Positions 22,422 to 34,312 of a stretch of DNA of 64,000 nt are shown here, piece after piece. A program made the position numbers and the translations under genes. The notes below the pieces were generated by a model that saw only the letters and a list, made by a program, of their open reading frames with translations, was not told the origin of the DNA and searched no databases. The DNA is from Microdochium bolleyi (taxonomy: Eukaryota > Ascomycota > Sordariomycetes > Xylariales > Microdochiaceae), in the NCBI GenBank assembly GCA_001566295.1, contig KQ964249.1, positions 248,001 through 312,000 of the forward strand, written 5' to 3'. The stretch's first letter is position 1. Each line of letters begins with the position of its first letter.

Positions 22422-24067
22422 AGCGTTCCATCTCCAAGGCATGAGCGATGCTTGGGATGACGACTCTGCAGCGGTCGGCTTCCCGAGATACAAAGCTTTG
22501 AGGAGAACGACAACCGTCACGATACGATGAGACTATTGTAAAGTCAAGTGTACTACTGTTTACGACATGGTTGTGGAATTTTCTTGGGATATGAAGATCT
22601 TGGAATCTTTATGGCTTCTTTATCATTAAGATTTCTCCTCAAGTCTTCTGTGAGGAATGATCGGGATATTTAAATACGCCAGGGCGGTAGTTCTTAATGT
22701 TACATTTCTATGATATAAACTTGAGCCTTGGCTATCCTGCCGTGATCAGAAGTGTGCTGAAATTGTGAATCGGTCTTGGATAATACGTGGAATATATGGT
22801 TAACTTGAGTTCTATGAGGTTCGTCTTGTCCAGGAGACCTTTTCTAAGCCACATCCTAAAAATAAAGCATCACGGAAAAGCGCCAACTGTGACGAAAAAA
22901 GCTCATTGGTCTCTTTCTCCCAAGAAAATGTACTCAGTCCACAAACACACCAACGCGACCGTCTTCAGAAGGACACATAGCCATGTCTGGACTACCAGGT
23001 TCACGACCAAAGTTCGGTCGGCCACCACAAGCAGCCGCCAGGGATATAACGACGATCTTGTCAACATATGATGAGCATCTTACTCAACTGCCGGGAATTT
23101 CCCCTGTCTGGCCGTCTGAGCCAATCAAAGCGGCAGAACGACCACTTCTCAGGAGCAGCAGTCCCAGCCGAGCGGATCACTTTCCTGCTAGAGGCTCGCG
23201 GTGGTGGTGTGCGGCCCAGGTGCGGAGGCGAAGGGGGTGTGGTGCGCACGCGTACGTAACCCCTGCTTGGCGGCGCGGCGGCAGTGGTTCCTCGCAACCA
23301 CTATCAACAATGGAGACCCAGCAGCAAACCATCGCTGTCCTGCCGTGGGGAGTACAACAGTGTGAGTGGGTTCGCGTGGATGGACGCGGTGGGCATCACT
23401 TTCTTCGGGGCAGGCATCAGATGGAGTCCACTACGATGATCACCATCATTGGACTAGAGGAGTGGGTTGGATTATCATTATCAGAACTGCAATCTACCTT
23501 GTCGCTACGCCTGGCAGGATTATGTCAACATTACCCTTCAAGGCACTGGCGCAGAAAGACCTGAAGGCGTTGTTGTGCTGGTTTCTCAGCATTTATGAAC
23601 AGCAGGGGGAGAAGAGAGATTCAAAGAGAGAGCATAACTGTTATACCGTAGAACACGTCGCTTTGCGTCCAATGAGAATTTTCGTGGGTCTATATCTTGA
23701 TATTCACGGTCTAATGAGGTTTCTGTCCGTATTGCTTGACGGCGTTTTAGCGACTTCGGTATATATCAAGAACTGCCTGGCTAAATGTAGCAGCAAAGCA
23801 GCTCTGCCTTATTTCCACGAGACCCAGAGAGGTGAGTTTAGGGCAGAACAGGTGTTTCTTTAGGGATGGGCCGAGGAACAAGCCAGACGTTGTGCAAATT
23901 TGTTACATTATGTGCCTTTTAATTACTATTACAGAAGACCCTTCAGACACTCCAAATACTTCCCGTGCCCGAATCAAGGCGTCTACTGGGCTTGCTGCTT
24001 GACTCGGACGACATATCTGAGAAGCCAATACCACAGCCCAGAGAGTTGGATACCTCATTGGCCACGC
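22422..24067. other. intergenic region, AT-rich first half
   Basis: About 1.6 kb between the hydrophobin (+) and the rhomboid gene (-). Bases 22520-22960 are AT-rich, consistent with 3' UTR and spacer. A frame from the ATG at 22983 runs 193 codons (starts MSGLPGSRPKFGRPPQ) but has no domain, no clear partner exon and mixed codon use, so I do not call it. Confidence 0.5.
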
Positions 24068-25102
24068 TCAGACAAGTCCTGTACGACACATTATGTCGAA
24101 CGCAATATTCCGGGCCGGCTCCCATACATGCTTCTTGCCATCATACACGGTGTAAAGAGCACCGAGTCCCAAGCCACTCAAATGCGAGGCATGGTTGATA
24201 GACAAGCGCAGGAAGCGCAAGGCGCCGAGGGCACCGAGGCCCTCGAAGGCCAATAGTCCCCACAGGAAGTCCTGGGCCTCCCAGGAATACGGGACGAACA
24301 TAATTCCTATCTTGCCTGTAGGGTTCGTCATAAGCCACGACCCGACGAGGGCCATGACAGCACCGCTGGCGCCAAGGGACGGGACCGCACGCCCAACAGT
24401 GTTGCGCCAGGGAAGAGCCTCCCACAGATGCGAGCCTAGGCCCGACAGGGTGCCCGCGGCCAGGTAGAAGGACAGGAAGTGGCTGCCGGAGCCTGCGAAG
24501 GTCCTTCCCTCCCCAACCTGCAGGCCGAACATGACAGTGGCGTAGGCGTTGAAGCCCCAATGCAGGACACTGCTGTGCGCGAAGGTCGAGGTGAACAGCG
24601 TGACGTTCCTAGGTATGATAGGCGTGTGGGCGAGTTGTATCGGCAGCATCGGCGCGATCCGGCTAGCGCCCATGATGCCCGCGTTGAGGGCGACGAGGCT
24701 GTACACGTCCTTGCCTATCGGGGTGAGGTTGCCCCAGAGAGGTATCGGAGACATGTCGCTGTCTCTCCTCGAAGGCGCCCACTGCCAACCCGCGTCGCTG
24801 TCGACTTGTGCCAAGGTAGGGGTCTTTGTGCTCCGGTGTCGCTTCTTGTAATCTTTGACATCGTCATAGACCGAGTAGCCTGCGCAGCCAAGATAGATGA
24901 GGGCCGAGACGCTGAAGGCCCAGATGATGGGGCTGATGACCCGGACCCGAGGCATGACCCCTCCACGGAAGTGTGCCTCGAGCGCCTCGAGATCTGCCTG
25001 TGTCATGAATCTTCGCTGGCTCGGCTGCTTAAGTGTGAGCTGTGGCCTTGGTGATGTGCGACGGAGTGCCGGCGACAATCGCCGAGCTGCTGTTGTGATC
25101 AT
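24068..25102 (-). CDS. rhomboid family intramembrane serine protease
   Basis: 344 residues in one exon, starting at the ATG at 25102. The Arg/Ser-rich N-terminus without acidic residues (MITTAARRLSPALRR) looks like a mitochondrial presequence. Membrane segments begin near residue 57. The rhomboid core is complete: HWGFN (181-185, oxyanion His and Asn), GASG (244-247, nucleophile Ser246) and HASHLSG (304-310), where His307 is the expected general base. Tryptophans and glycines at the usual helix-packing places support a fold with six or seven helices. Rhomboids cut substrate transmembrane helices. The presequence suggests the inner mitochondrial membrane and a Pcp1/PARL-type role (for example processing dynamin-like GTPase or peroxidase precursors), but the substrate cannot be read from sequence. 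Confidence 0.9.
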   Translation of the reverse strand: MITTAARRLSPALRRTSPRPQLTLKQPSQRRFMTQADLEALEAHFRGGVMPRVRVISPIIWAFSVSALIYLGCAGYSVYDDVKDYKKRHRSTKTPTLAQVDSDAGWQWAPSRRDSDMSPIPLWGNLTPIGKDVYSLVALNAGIMGASRIAPMLPIQLAHTPIIPRNVTLFTSTFAHSSVLHWGFNAYATVMFGLQVGEGRTFAGSGSHFLSFYLAAGTLSGLGSHLWEALPWRNTVGRAVPSLGASGAVMALVGSWLMTNPTGKIGIMFVPYSWEAQDFLWGLLAFEGLGALGALRFLRLSINHASHLSGLGLGALYTVYDGKKHVWEPARNIAFDIMCRTGLV

Positions 25103-25798
25103 CGTGAGTCAATGTTAGAGAGCTGGTCGGAGCCACTCAGCATCGGCTCTTCTCAAATGTTCCGGGCTCCAGCTGAAAGCCTGCGTCGAGTCAGCTCCTT
25201 GGTTGAACGATGGCACTGCGCCGAAAAACACACTCGTACGCCTTGCAGCTTCTTGGTTGCGATGCAAAGGTCCAAAGAGCTCTAAGATCTGCCTTCAGAC
25301 TTTGTACATGATCTGCGAGGGCTTGGCTTGAAGTTGAGGCAGTCGTCCTCGAGGCGCAGTGAGTTTGGCCTTCGCAAAGCAATTGGACAGGTCAGATCAG
25401 GGGTATCTCACGAGTCCATCGCGTAACCTGGTCATTGACGCAAACGCTCTGGTTTATGCACAAAGGCCCGGCAGCTCCATCTACGGATGGGCTAAGGTGG
25501 GCGAGGTGGGGGTGGATGCCCGGGTACGGAAGCTCTTATCTTATCGTGGCACGGCAAACGCCCGTTGTTGGGTGGCAACGGCGCCATCGCTTGATGCACA
25601 AAGTAAACAAGCGGGTCCCTGCATCAGCATGACAACCATGAACCTACGGCAACATCAAACTGTATAGTCCTTGTCCCTCGACATATCTATTCATTATCGC
25701 TGGATCTTAGCATCACCAAGACGGACTCTCGCTTGCGCTTATCTTGGACGACTTGCAGACTCTATCTTGTGCAACACGACCAGAACCAATCCACGGCA
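25103..25798. other. divergent promoter region of rhomboid and kinesin genes
   Basis: 696 bases between two divergent start codons. No repeat or RNA gene is seen, and open frames are short. Confidence 0.5.
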
Positions 25799-28492
25799 AT
25801 GGAGAGCGTGTCCAAGGCGCAGGCCAATAGCCTGTTCCAGGTCTACCTTCGACTCCGACCTCACAGAACGAGGCTCGGTAACGCCGACGCAGAGCGTTTT
25901 CTGCTTGTCGAGGATCCTGAAGATGGCAACGCCCCGACACATATCACCCTGAACCCGCCCATGGACCGCAGGCGGGCCATCGAGAAGTTCGCCTTTACTC
26001 GCGTCTTCGAGGAGGATGCTTCGCAGCTAGACGTCTTCAATGGCACACGTGTGTTGCCGCTGGTCGAGGGCGTGCTGGCGCCTGGAGGCGGCGAGGGCAC
26101 TGACGGCCTGCTAGCCACGCTGGGAGTAACAGGATCTGGCAAGGTATGATTGAAGCACCTAAGCAGACGGACGCCAGGGTTCGAGCCGCTCAGCATGACT
26201 AACAGTAGCTCCGCTTGCTCGATAGACACATACCATGCTGGGTTCTAGACAGCAGCGTGGCATGACCCAGCTCGCTTTGGACGTCATGTTCCGCTCCATC
26301 GAGGATAGCATAGTGGACTGCACACGATCAGCAGTGCTCGAAGGCAGCATACAAGCGTCCGATGCCTCTGAAGCTACCTTACTTACAGCACCAGCTTTCC
26401 TCGAGAGTGTCTACAGCGACTTCAGCGGTCCTTCGCGCGCAGGCTCTCGAGCTGCCACTCCAATGATTGTACGGAACTCCCGCAATGATTACACTTTCCC
26501 TAACCAGTCTCCATGCCCCCTTCCTTGCGCCAGAACCACGGGATCAATCGAGTACCTCTCCACGGGATACATCCCTTTCGCTGGGTCTCAAGATGCCGTG
26601 GTCCAAAGCATTGAGTCACCATCCCCAGTCGCAAGCAGGCAGTGGAGCAAGATCCCTCTTTGTGAGAATCTTCCATGCCCGAGGTCAAAGTTGGCCACCA
26701 GCTTCGCGACCTCCAAGAATTACATGTCTCTAACCTCCGCTGCAAGACTCAAGAATGTTACTAAGACTGATCTACAGAACGATTATGCCCCGCCACCCAC
26801 ACCACGACGACACATCCAGCGCCCGTCTGCGCTGCCCCAGGCCCCAGATGTCAGTGCCGCCAGAGTGGCGAGCGATCCTTCGGCAGAATATGCCATCGTG
26901 ATCTGCATGTATGAGGTGTACAACGACAGAATCTTCGACTTGCTCACGCCACCGATAAAGTCTATCGCAACCAAGGAGTACCGCCGGAGACCCCTTTTGT
27001 TTAGGTCTACGGAGGCCTCTCCTGATCGCAAGGTCGTTGCTGGTCTGCGCAAGATCATCTGCAGCAGCCTTAAGGAGGCGCTGATGGTCCTGGAGGCTGG
27101 CCTACACGAGCGACGTGTCGCAGGCACCGGCAGCAACAGTGTCTCGTCTAGGAGCCACGGCTTCTTCAACGTCGAGGTGAAGAAGCGGAGAAGGAGTCGA
27201 TCCGCGACCTACTGGAGCAGCAGCACGTTGTCAATCGTTGATCTGGCAGGCAGTGAGAGAGCAAGGGACGCTAAGACGCAAGGAGCAACCCTGGCTGAAG
27301 CAGGCAAGATCAACGAGAGTCTGATGTACCTCGGTCAATGTTTGCAGATGCAGAGCGATGCCGCCAACGCTGCGAAAGTGAGTTAGATGTTTGCTTCTCA
27401 GGACACACGGACTACCAAACATACTGACATGATGTGCAGCCCAACGTGGTGCCCTTTAGGCAATGTAAACTCACCGAACTGCTCTTCTCCAACTCATTCC
27501 CGACAACGTCTCTGGCTCAGTCCACGGCACACAAGCGGCCGCCTCAGAAGGGCGTCATGATTGTTACCGCCGATGCTTCCGGGGATTACAATGCCAACTC
27601 CCAAATCCTAAGGTATAGCGCGCTGGCCCGGGAAGTGGCTGTGCCTCGTGTGCCGTCCATCACATCTACTATCATGGCGCCAAACCTGGCGCCACGGGAA
27701 CTCAGCAGCAGCCCACCATTGATCTCGCCGAACACACAAAGACCGCAGCATCCTTCTGGAACACAGTCTCGCACATTCTCACCAATGTCAGATACTGGAC
27801 GAGGGACAATGGAAAATGCCGCGCTCGAGATCGCACGCATGGCCGACATCATCGAGCAGCTCAACGGCGAGCTTGCACGAGAGTCTGAAGCGCGCATGGA
27901 GGCCGAGGCGCATCTGATGTCAATGGAAGACCGAGTTGTTGAGCTTGAGCAGGAGATCCGTGAAGATTGCTACGCCGACTTTGAGCAGCGGCTCGCACTT
28001 GAAATGGGCCGCTGGAAGGCGTCACTGTCGCTCGAGCAAGAACGCGGCGAAGAACACTGGGATCGCAAGGTCGAGGTCCTAGCCCGCGGTGTCGGCGTGT
28101 CAAACAACCACAACATCCACGAGGATGGCGATGATTCGGAGGACGATGACAAGGAGAACATCCTCATCGAGAACCTGGAGCAGGAGAACGATCGCTTGCG
28201 TCGCGAGATCGCCGTGCTCAAGCGCGAGCTCACTACCCGCACGCCGAGCAAGCGCACACCTCTCCAGGAGAGAGGCGACGTGCCGAGCACCACGAGCAGA
28301 AGCGAGCTCAGCAGCCTCGGCGGCAGCATGGAGAACCTCAGGATCAGCACCAGCAGCAATTCGGAGGAGCCATCCAAGAAGAGCGGCATCAAGGTATCGA
28401 ACACGGGGAGTCCGACAAAGAAGACGGTCCGCAAGCTCCCAGCGCGCAAGTGGGAGTCCATCGATGCTGACGGGGACTCGTCGCTCATGTGA
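25799..28492 (+). CDS. kinesin-like motor protein with a large motor-domain insertion (kinesin-6-like)
   Basis: Three exons (25799-26143, 26226-27377, 27440-28492), introns of 82 and 62 nt, all phase 0; 849 residues. The motor domain is N-terminal: VYLRLRP at about 15-21, P-loop GVTGSGKTHT (109-118, split by intron 1), YEVYNDRIFDLL near 344-355, switch I NSVSSRSH (419-426), switch II DLAGSE (454-459), and the FRQCKLTELLF segment right after intron 2. The span from the P-loop helix to YEVYND is about 220 residues, roughly 150 more than in conventional kinesins, and is Ser/Pro-rich. Kinesin-6 motors (MKLP/KIF20 group) carry such insertions. A coiled coil follows at about 610-740, then a basic tail. 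Likely a microtubule motor of mitosis or cytokinesis. The subfamily call is tentative. Confidence 0.9.
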
Positions 28493-28840
28493 GCGTGAGC
28501 GAGGATGAGTGGTTGCGAGTGGAGCCGTTACGGTTTTAGGACGGACGTGTGGTATAAGTTTGGTGCACATACCCTTTGATTCTTGGTCTCTTGAACATTT
28601 CTTGGTATATACTTGGAGAGGAAGTGGCGGGGCTCTTCTAGGATACGTGTTTGGAGTTTGGGGATGGTTGATAGGTGATGTTTTTCCATTTGGGGGATTT
28701 CTTTCGTCATGACTGATGTGGCATATATGGATTTTGTTTTGAGCTTCGGAAATGCTACCAAACTCTGTGCACAATTCAAGCACTAACAAGCACTCGAGTC
28801 ACCACACGTCGTGATGACCCTGTTTTTTGTTCATTTAGAC
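28493..28840. other. convergent 3' region of kinesin and CoA-transferase genes
   Basis: 348 bases between the two stop codons, AT-richer than the flanking coding sequence. It must hold both 3' UTRs. No other feature is seen. Confidence 0.55.
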
Positions 28841-30475
28841 CTAGCTAATGGCGCCCTTCTCCTTGAGCTCAGCGACATCCTCTGCGCTGTAACCCAGCAG
28901 ATCCGTCAGCACCTCGTCCGTGTGCTGGCCGAGCAGCGGCGGTGGCGTCCGTATGCTCGGCCTGCTGTCGCTGAACTTCACGGGGGTGTTGACCATCCTG
29001 ATGGGCCCGCAGCCCGGGTGGTCCATCTCGACGACCATGCCCCGCGCCCGCGTGTGCTCGTGGTCCAGCGTGCCCTGGACGTCGTTGACGGCCGCGTACG
29101 GCAACCCGCTGCCCTCGAAGGCGGCGAGCCAGTCGCGCGTGGTCCGCTGCGTCGTGATGGCCTCGATCGCGGCCTCGAGCTCCACGCGGTTGGCGACGCG
29201 CGCGGCGTTGACGACGAACTTGGGGTCCGTCTTCCACTCGGGCCGGCCTAGGCCGTCGCACAGGATGCCGAAGAGCCGGTCGTTGCCGCCGCCGAAGAGG
29301 ATGTCGCCGTCTTTGGTCTTGAAGGACTTGTACGGGACGATGGATGCTACCGAGAGGAGACATGTTAGTGCATATGTCGCATATGTCAATTGTGGTTGTA
29401 AAGACTTCAGAAGACCTACGGTGTGCAGTGCCCCAGCGCCCAGAGTCCTTCTTGCCGCTGACCAAACAGCTGCTGGCGATGTTGGCCAGGGTGGCGGTCT
29501 GGCAGTCGCTCAGGGCAATGTCGATGTGCTGCCCGCGGCCCGTCTTGGCGCGGGCGAGCAGCGCAGCCATGATGCTGTTGCTCGTGTACAGGCCCGTGGT
29601 CAGATCCGTCACGGCGACACCGACCTTGACGGGCGGCCCGTCGCGGTCGCCCGTGATGTGCATCAGGCCGAACTCGGCCTCGACCATGACGTCGTAGCCC
29701 GCGCGCTGCGAGTAAGGGCCCGTCTGGCCGTAGCCCGTGATGGAGGCGTAGATGAGGCCCGGGTTGATGGCGCGCAGGGTGTCGTAGTCCATGGCGTACT
29801 TCTTGAGGGAGCCGGGGATGTAGTTCTCGACGAGGATGTCGCACTTGGCGACGAGCTTGTGCAGGACCTCGACGCCCTGGGTGTGCTGGAAGGACAGGCC
29901 GACGGACTTCTTGTTGCGGTTCACCTGTGCCGCTTGTGCGTGTGGTTAGCAGGTTGTGGGCTTGTCCTGCCATGCCCAGGAGCAGAAGTAAAAGGTCGCT
30001 TACGGCAAAGAAGTATGCGGCCTCGCCTGGACCTTCGAGGCCTGACTCTTCCGTGTATGGAGCGAACGGAGGACCCCATACTCGTGTGTCGTCGCCCCTC
30101 GTGGGGTGCTCGGCCTTAATGACCTCAGCACTACAAGGGGACGATCAGTATTGAGACCTGAGAGTCGAGCATGGGTAAAAGCTGAAAGACAAGACGTACC
30201 CCAAGTCGCCCAGAATTTGTGTGCAGTAGGGCTATCCCCGGTATCAGCATGTCTATTGCCATTAGAGAAGTGTGAAGCAGGGACACAACACTCACACCCG
30301 CAAGCACTCTCGTCATGTCCAGCACCCGGTACCCCGCCAGAGGGAGGTGAGCCGCCGCAGAAGCATCCGCCGTCGCCGTCGCCGTCGCGGAGCGAGCCCG
30401 GGCGCTGAGTGAGAAGTGACGGGCTGTGCCGGCGGACAGGCCGCGGCCGGCGCGGGCGAAAGTCCGGGCCAACAT
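28841..30475 (-). CDS. class III (CaiB/BaiF) CoA-transferase, mitochondrial, succinyl-CoA:glutarate type
   Basis: Five exons (30475-30296, 30231-30200, 30130-30004, 29924-29420, 29346-28841) with introns of 64, 69, 79 and 73 nt give 449 residues. The 32-nt second exon restores the conserved block DMTRVLAGPYCTQILGDLGA followed by EVIKAEHP. Residues 1-35 are Arg/Ala/Ser-rich without acids (MLARTFARAGRGLSAG), a mitochondrial presequence. Further family blocks are NRNKKSVGLSF, ENYIPGSL, ASITGYGQTGPY, GYDVMVEAEFGLM, and KTGRGQHIDIALSDCQ. By alignment with formyl-CoA transferase the catalytic Asp should be Asp220 (AVTDLTTGLYTSN). The closest characterised relative by eye is SUGCT, which moves CoA from succinyl-CoA to glutarate or hydroxymethylglutarate in the mitochondrial matrix (lysine degradation side path). 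Exact acyl substrate is inferred. Confidence 0.88.
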
Positions 30476-32868
30476 GACGAAAACACGGCCAAGCGTCCAA
30501 AACTCTGGACGAGGCGGGAGGAGGGCGAGGGCTGTTACGGGCAGGTGGGCCAAGATGTGTTGCTCTTGCGTTGGCTGTGGCGACAAGGAACGGGGCGTCT
30601 ATCGTGGGAAGAACACCTCTCCTCCGCTGCTCCTGCCTCCGAGATCGAGCTGCTGCATCGCGGCCGATCCCGTCCCGCCGGTGTTCGGCCATCGCGGTGC
30701 GCTAGTGGGGGGCCGAGGCTGGAGGGGGGAGTCTCCACACGTCACTGGCAGTCCGTCAAGCACGGCGACTGTGGTGATGTTCCACTGTACACACTGATAT
30801 CCACCTCCGCATTGTACTTGTTGCGTTCTTGCTATTGCACTCAATCACACGGTAAACATGTGAGCCGAAACACGGAAAAGCAAAAAACGAGAACCATAGT
30901 CGATTGGCCAGCCTGCACAGCAGTCGGGGGGTGGGCTGAGCTGTTGCACCAGCGGGTCTATTTATGGGCTGCCATTGGCAAACCTCCAAAAAAAGCCGGG
31001 GTACTGGGTCGCTTCAGCGCGGCGGCATAGCCCGCTCGTGTATGCCTGGCAGATGCTACCCTCTTGTCTGGTGGGAGAGTCTATATTATGTATGACCCGT
31101 CCGGCGCAGATATACACGTGGTTTATTTATAATGGTATGGCGATGCAGCCGCTCCACGATTTCTCAAATCCGCAGGTTGTCGGACCCGGAGCGCTTACTT
31201 TCTTGTCTCAGCCGTACAGTCTGGTGGTGCACGGAGCGCCATATCATGCATAAGTCAGCCTGTGCACTTTTACGTTGCTGGTCCTGGCACCGTGAGGCTG
31301 TATTCCAGTCTTCTGTCAGAGCCGTGCTCAGATGACGTGCTGCGCCTGGCTTGGCTGGGCAGACTCTTCCAGCCGTACACGGCCACGCTCAACAGAGTCA
31401 TAAGCGAAGTCCTGGATGACAAGTGCGTTAGCAAACAATCCGTCACCAATATCGCCGGCATGCAGCATAAAGGAGCATGCAAACTCTAAAACATTCCTGC
31501 TTCAGCTCCCTCGGCCTTGGCAGCCGGCTCATCAAAGAGTAATCAAGAAGCACATGCAGGTCGCGCGCGGCAGCCTTGCTCGTGTTTCTGCCATCACGTC
31601 ATGCATGCGAGCACTTTCTGGAAGTGTGTGTGTTGTTCCAGGTGGCCCGGCGACGGCATTGACGGGGCCCGCAGCGTTGCAGTTCTAAATGTGGGCCACC
31701 TTAACGGCTGCCCGGCTCTCACAAGCCACGAACAGCCTCGTTCTTTGTTTTTCGAGATGCGTCGAGTATCTCAGTTCCATAGCCGTAAACCTTGGTAGCT
31801 GTGATCTGCATCTTGCGGTGTGAATCACAGAAAACATCGTAAGTATGACGAACCACAGACCTGAGCATGCTTCTCCCCAGCCATTCTCTTGCAGTAGGAA
31901 CACACACTACACAGCACTAGACACCGCGCATAGCATAAAATCCTCCGCGCCGCCTTGTGCATTGCATGACAAGCCCCAAACTCTGTGCCTTCTAGCTTGC
32001 CCGTTCGGATCCCACCTCCCGCCAAGCGCCTCTGTGACACGAGAAACCCCCCAGTCCGACACAGCCTCGTCCCAAGTGCTGGAGGAGTCCTCCGCCCCGC
32101 TGGCCTGCCACACCCACACCCCCTGCCTCCCGCATAAGCCGTCTCAGCGCCCTGATTGGACACGCCCTGCTGGCATTGTCCCGTTCGGGTCGCAGCCGGG
32201 CGCTGCAACAATTGAAGGATCGCCGTCCAACCAGGGCCGTTTCGCGGGCTTCCGCGAGGGTGCAGGAGGCTGTACTGCGTACTCAGTACCGCGCGTGAAA
32301 GAAACCCTGGTCCCCTCAGCCGTCTGGGCGCCGAAGCAGCATGACAGTGGACGCAGCGCGGGCTGCTCCCATGGGCCACCCGTGAGTCGTGTCGTGACAG
32401 GCGAGACAGGAACCCCCGGGCCCAACCAACCTCGTCCACTTTTAACGTTGAAGCCGTCGATTTGCCTTGCTGCGAGCTGGGCGGGCCAAGCAATGCATGG
32501 GCTGCCCTGGCAGCTTGGTGTGCTTGATGCACCCCGGAGCCACGGGCGGATGACGACTCCCTCCCACAGGTATAAGCACGAGGCTCTGCCCTTCTCCCCT
32601 CGTGCGTGTCCAGGATGATCGACTTTGTTCCCTGGACCTTATCCTAATACCCTAATCTAATAACCGCCGCCTCTCTGTTTCAAGACCGTCTGCATATCAG
32701 CTCCTTTGCTGCGACCACGATATTCACCACTCGACTGCCCAACACTGCAGAGAACAATACCGACTCGCCTGCTGGCTCCATTCCTTGCAGCTGAGTGTGC
32801 GTGATCGGCACCCTCGCATCACGCAATAGCAGCAAAGCGACGCCAACTCACCCACCACACATCACAAC
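30476..32868. other. intergenic region between two divergent genes
   Basis: About 2.4 kb. GC-rich overlapping frames (up to 257 codons at 31845-32618) occur on both strands but have no domain and no consistent codon bias, so they look like chance frames in GC-rich promoter DNA. The last 200 bases form a plausible C/A-rich 5' leader for the gene at 32869. Confidence 0.5.
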
Positions 32869-33639
32869 ATGGCACCTCTTGTGTCTGCCGTGACAAGCAG
32901 GATCCTCTCAGCACGAGACCAAATCACACACATCTCAAAACGATCATCACAAGAATATGAGACATGGCAGATCGTCCTCCTCACCCTCCTCCCGTCCCTC
33001 GTCGCTGTGGGTCTCGCTATATACTGCCTGCACCAGAGGATACGCCTGCGCCGGCTGTATGAGGAAAAGAAGAAGACACACCCGCTCCTACGAGAGAGGG
33101 AGTTTGCCAAGCTGAGCAAGCTCACGGTCGAGAAGAGACTGGACAACGAGGAGCTGGAGCGGTCCATCATGATCCAGAAGTCGCTCGCCAGCAGGTCGTC
33201 GCTGGTCAGCACGAGCTTCGGCGGTGGGTTTCCATCACCACGGGACGGGCAGTCCTCACCAGGCTTCGAGGGTCTGACAATTAGGACGGACGGGGAGACT
33301 GTCAGGCACAGCTTCGCCGCGGGGGACTCGGAGCGGCCGCGAACCGCAGGCTCCCGGGGTGTTGGGGCGGTGCCGCCGTCGCCGCTGTCACAGGTCATGG
33401 CGTTTCCGTTCCCGGAGTCGGAGCAGGAGCAGTCGTCGACGTCGCTGCTTGCGCCGCCACTGGCGTCACCGCGCTCGCCAAATCAGAGGTTCTCGATGTC
33501 GGACAGCCCGAGGCGACCGGCGCTCAGGGCGGTCGGATCCCAAGAGAACAGTCCCCCGGGGTCGCGGAGGTCGTCGCTGCCGGTGAGGCCGAGCCCTACC
33601 TTGGCATCACAGCCCAGACCGCCGTCTTGTGTGTATTGA
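32869..33639 (+). CDS. single-pass membrane protein of unknown function
   Basis: 256 residues in one exon, ATG in a good context (ACAACATGG). Residues about 34-54 (WQIVLLTLLPSLVAVGLAIY) are a transmembrane helix, followed by a strongly basic stretch (RIRLRRLYEEKKK), so the C-terminal part probably faces the cytosol by the positive-inside rule. From residue 100 on the chain is Ser/Pro/Arg-rich and disordered, with many S-P sites (for example SPRSPNQRFSMS) that could be phosphorylated. There is no signal peptide and no known domain. This layout is common in conserved hypothetical proteins of Pezizomycotina. No function is assigned. Regular GC-ending codons and the membrane helix support a real gene. 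Confidence 0.75.
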   Translation: MAPLVSAVTSRILSARDQITHISKRSSQEYETWQIVLLTLLPSLVAVGLAIYCLHQRIRLRRLYEEKKKTHPLLREREFAKLSKLTVEKRLDNEELERSIMIQKSLASRSSLVSTSFGGGFPSPRDGQSSPGFEGLTIRTDGETVRHSFAAGDSERPRTAGSRGVGAVPPSPLSQVMAFPFPESEQEQSSTSLLAPPLASPRSPNQRFSMSDSPRRPALRAVGSQENSPPGSRRSSLPVRPSPTLASQPRPPSCVY

Positions 33640-34312
33640 AGTGATACATGGGTCAAAATAGTCAAAAAAAGATAATAGTAATCACAACATTCAATGGTGC
33701 CTTTTGGTTTTTCAGCGCCGCTTGAGTGATTCGAAAACGTGGCCGTAAGCATATGCGTCTTGGGACAACCTTTCACCGAGCTAAAAAATTCGCCCGAGCA
33801 GATTAGATTTAGCAAGGGACCATCTGGAGCTCTGAACGATCGTCCAGGTGCAGCACCGCAAACCTCCCACTCGCTGTTTGGGTCCTGGTTGACATTGGAC
33901 AGGACCACCCAAGGGAAGTTATTGGCTGAAACACACCGACGTCCGCGATCCACACTTAGTCAGCCAACCACTTCGCTACGGTGCGCGGCAGGCGCGAACG
34001 CCCATCTCCAAAGCAATCACTTTGGCTGACTCAGCTCCGCCTACGACGCATCGTTCTACAAGGTTCTGCCTAGAGCCTCAACCTCCATCCTCGAATTCCT
34101 GTACTCTTCGTCAGCAAGGTTGTCGTCGCTCGTTGCCCGTGTCGTCCGCATTCACGTCCGTCAGCGCTCCGAGTCGCAGTAGCGCATTCTGGCGGTCTCG
34201 CAGTCGTCCTCGCAGTCGTCGCTGCCGCCCTCGTCGTCGATCCAGTCGCCACGCTCGCCCGTTCGTCTGCTTCGATCGACGCTCACGGTCTCATCACCGG
34301 AAGCCTTCCGCC
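33640..34312. other. promoter region of the TFIIB gene
   Basis: 673 bases. The frame of the TFIIB gene stays open upstream to 34022, but only non-ATG codons are present there and the encoded Ser/Arg-rich residues are not part of TFIIB, so this is leader sequence. Confidence 0.55.

Noticed and set aside
22983..23564. 193-codon frame beginning MSGLPGSRPKFGRPPQ
   Set aside because: The start looks protein-like, but no domain, no partner exon and mixed codon use after residue 60.
31845..32618. 257-codon plus-strand frame in the spacer before the membrane-protein gene
   Set aside because: Pro/Ser/His-rich chance frame in GC-rich promoter DNA, mirrored by an equally long minus-strand frame.
32637..32664. 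telomere-like CCCTAA sequence (CCTAATACCCTAATCTAATA)
   Set aside because: Only one CCCTAA unit and imperfect neighbours; not an interstitial telomere array.
34022..34312. 97-codon N-terminal extension of TFIIB
   Set aside because: No ATG in the extension; composition is Ser/Arg-rich leader DNA. The ATG at 34313 has a strong context and fits family length.
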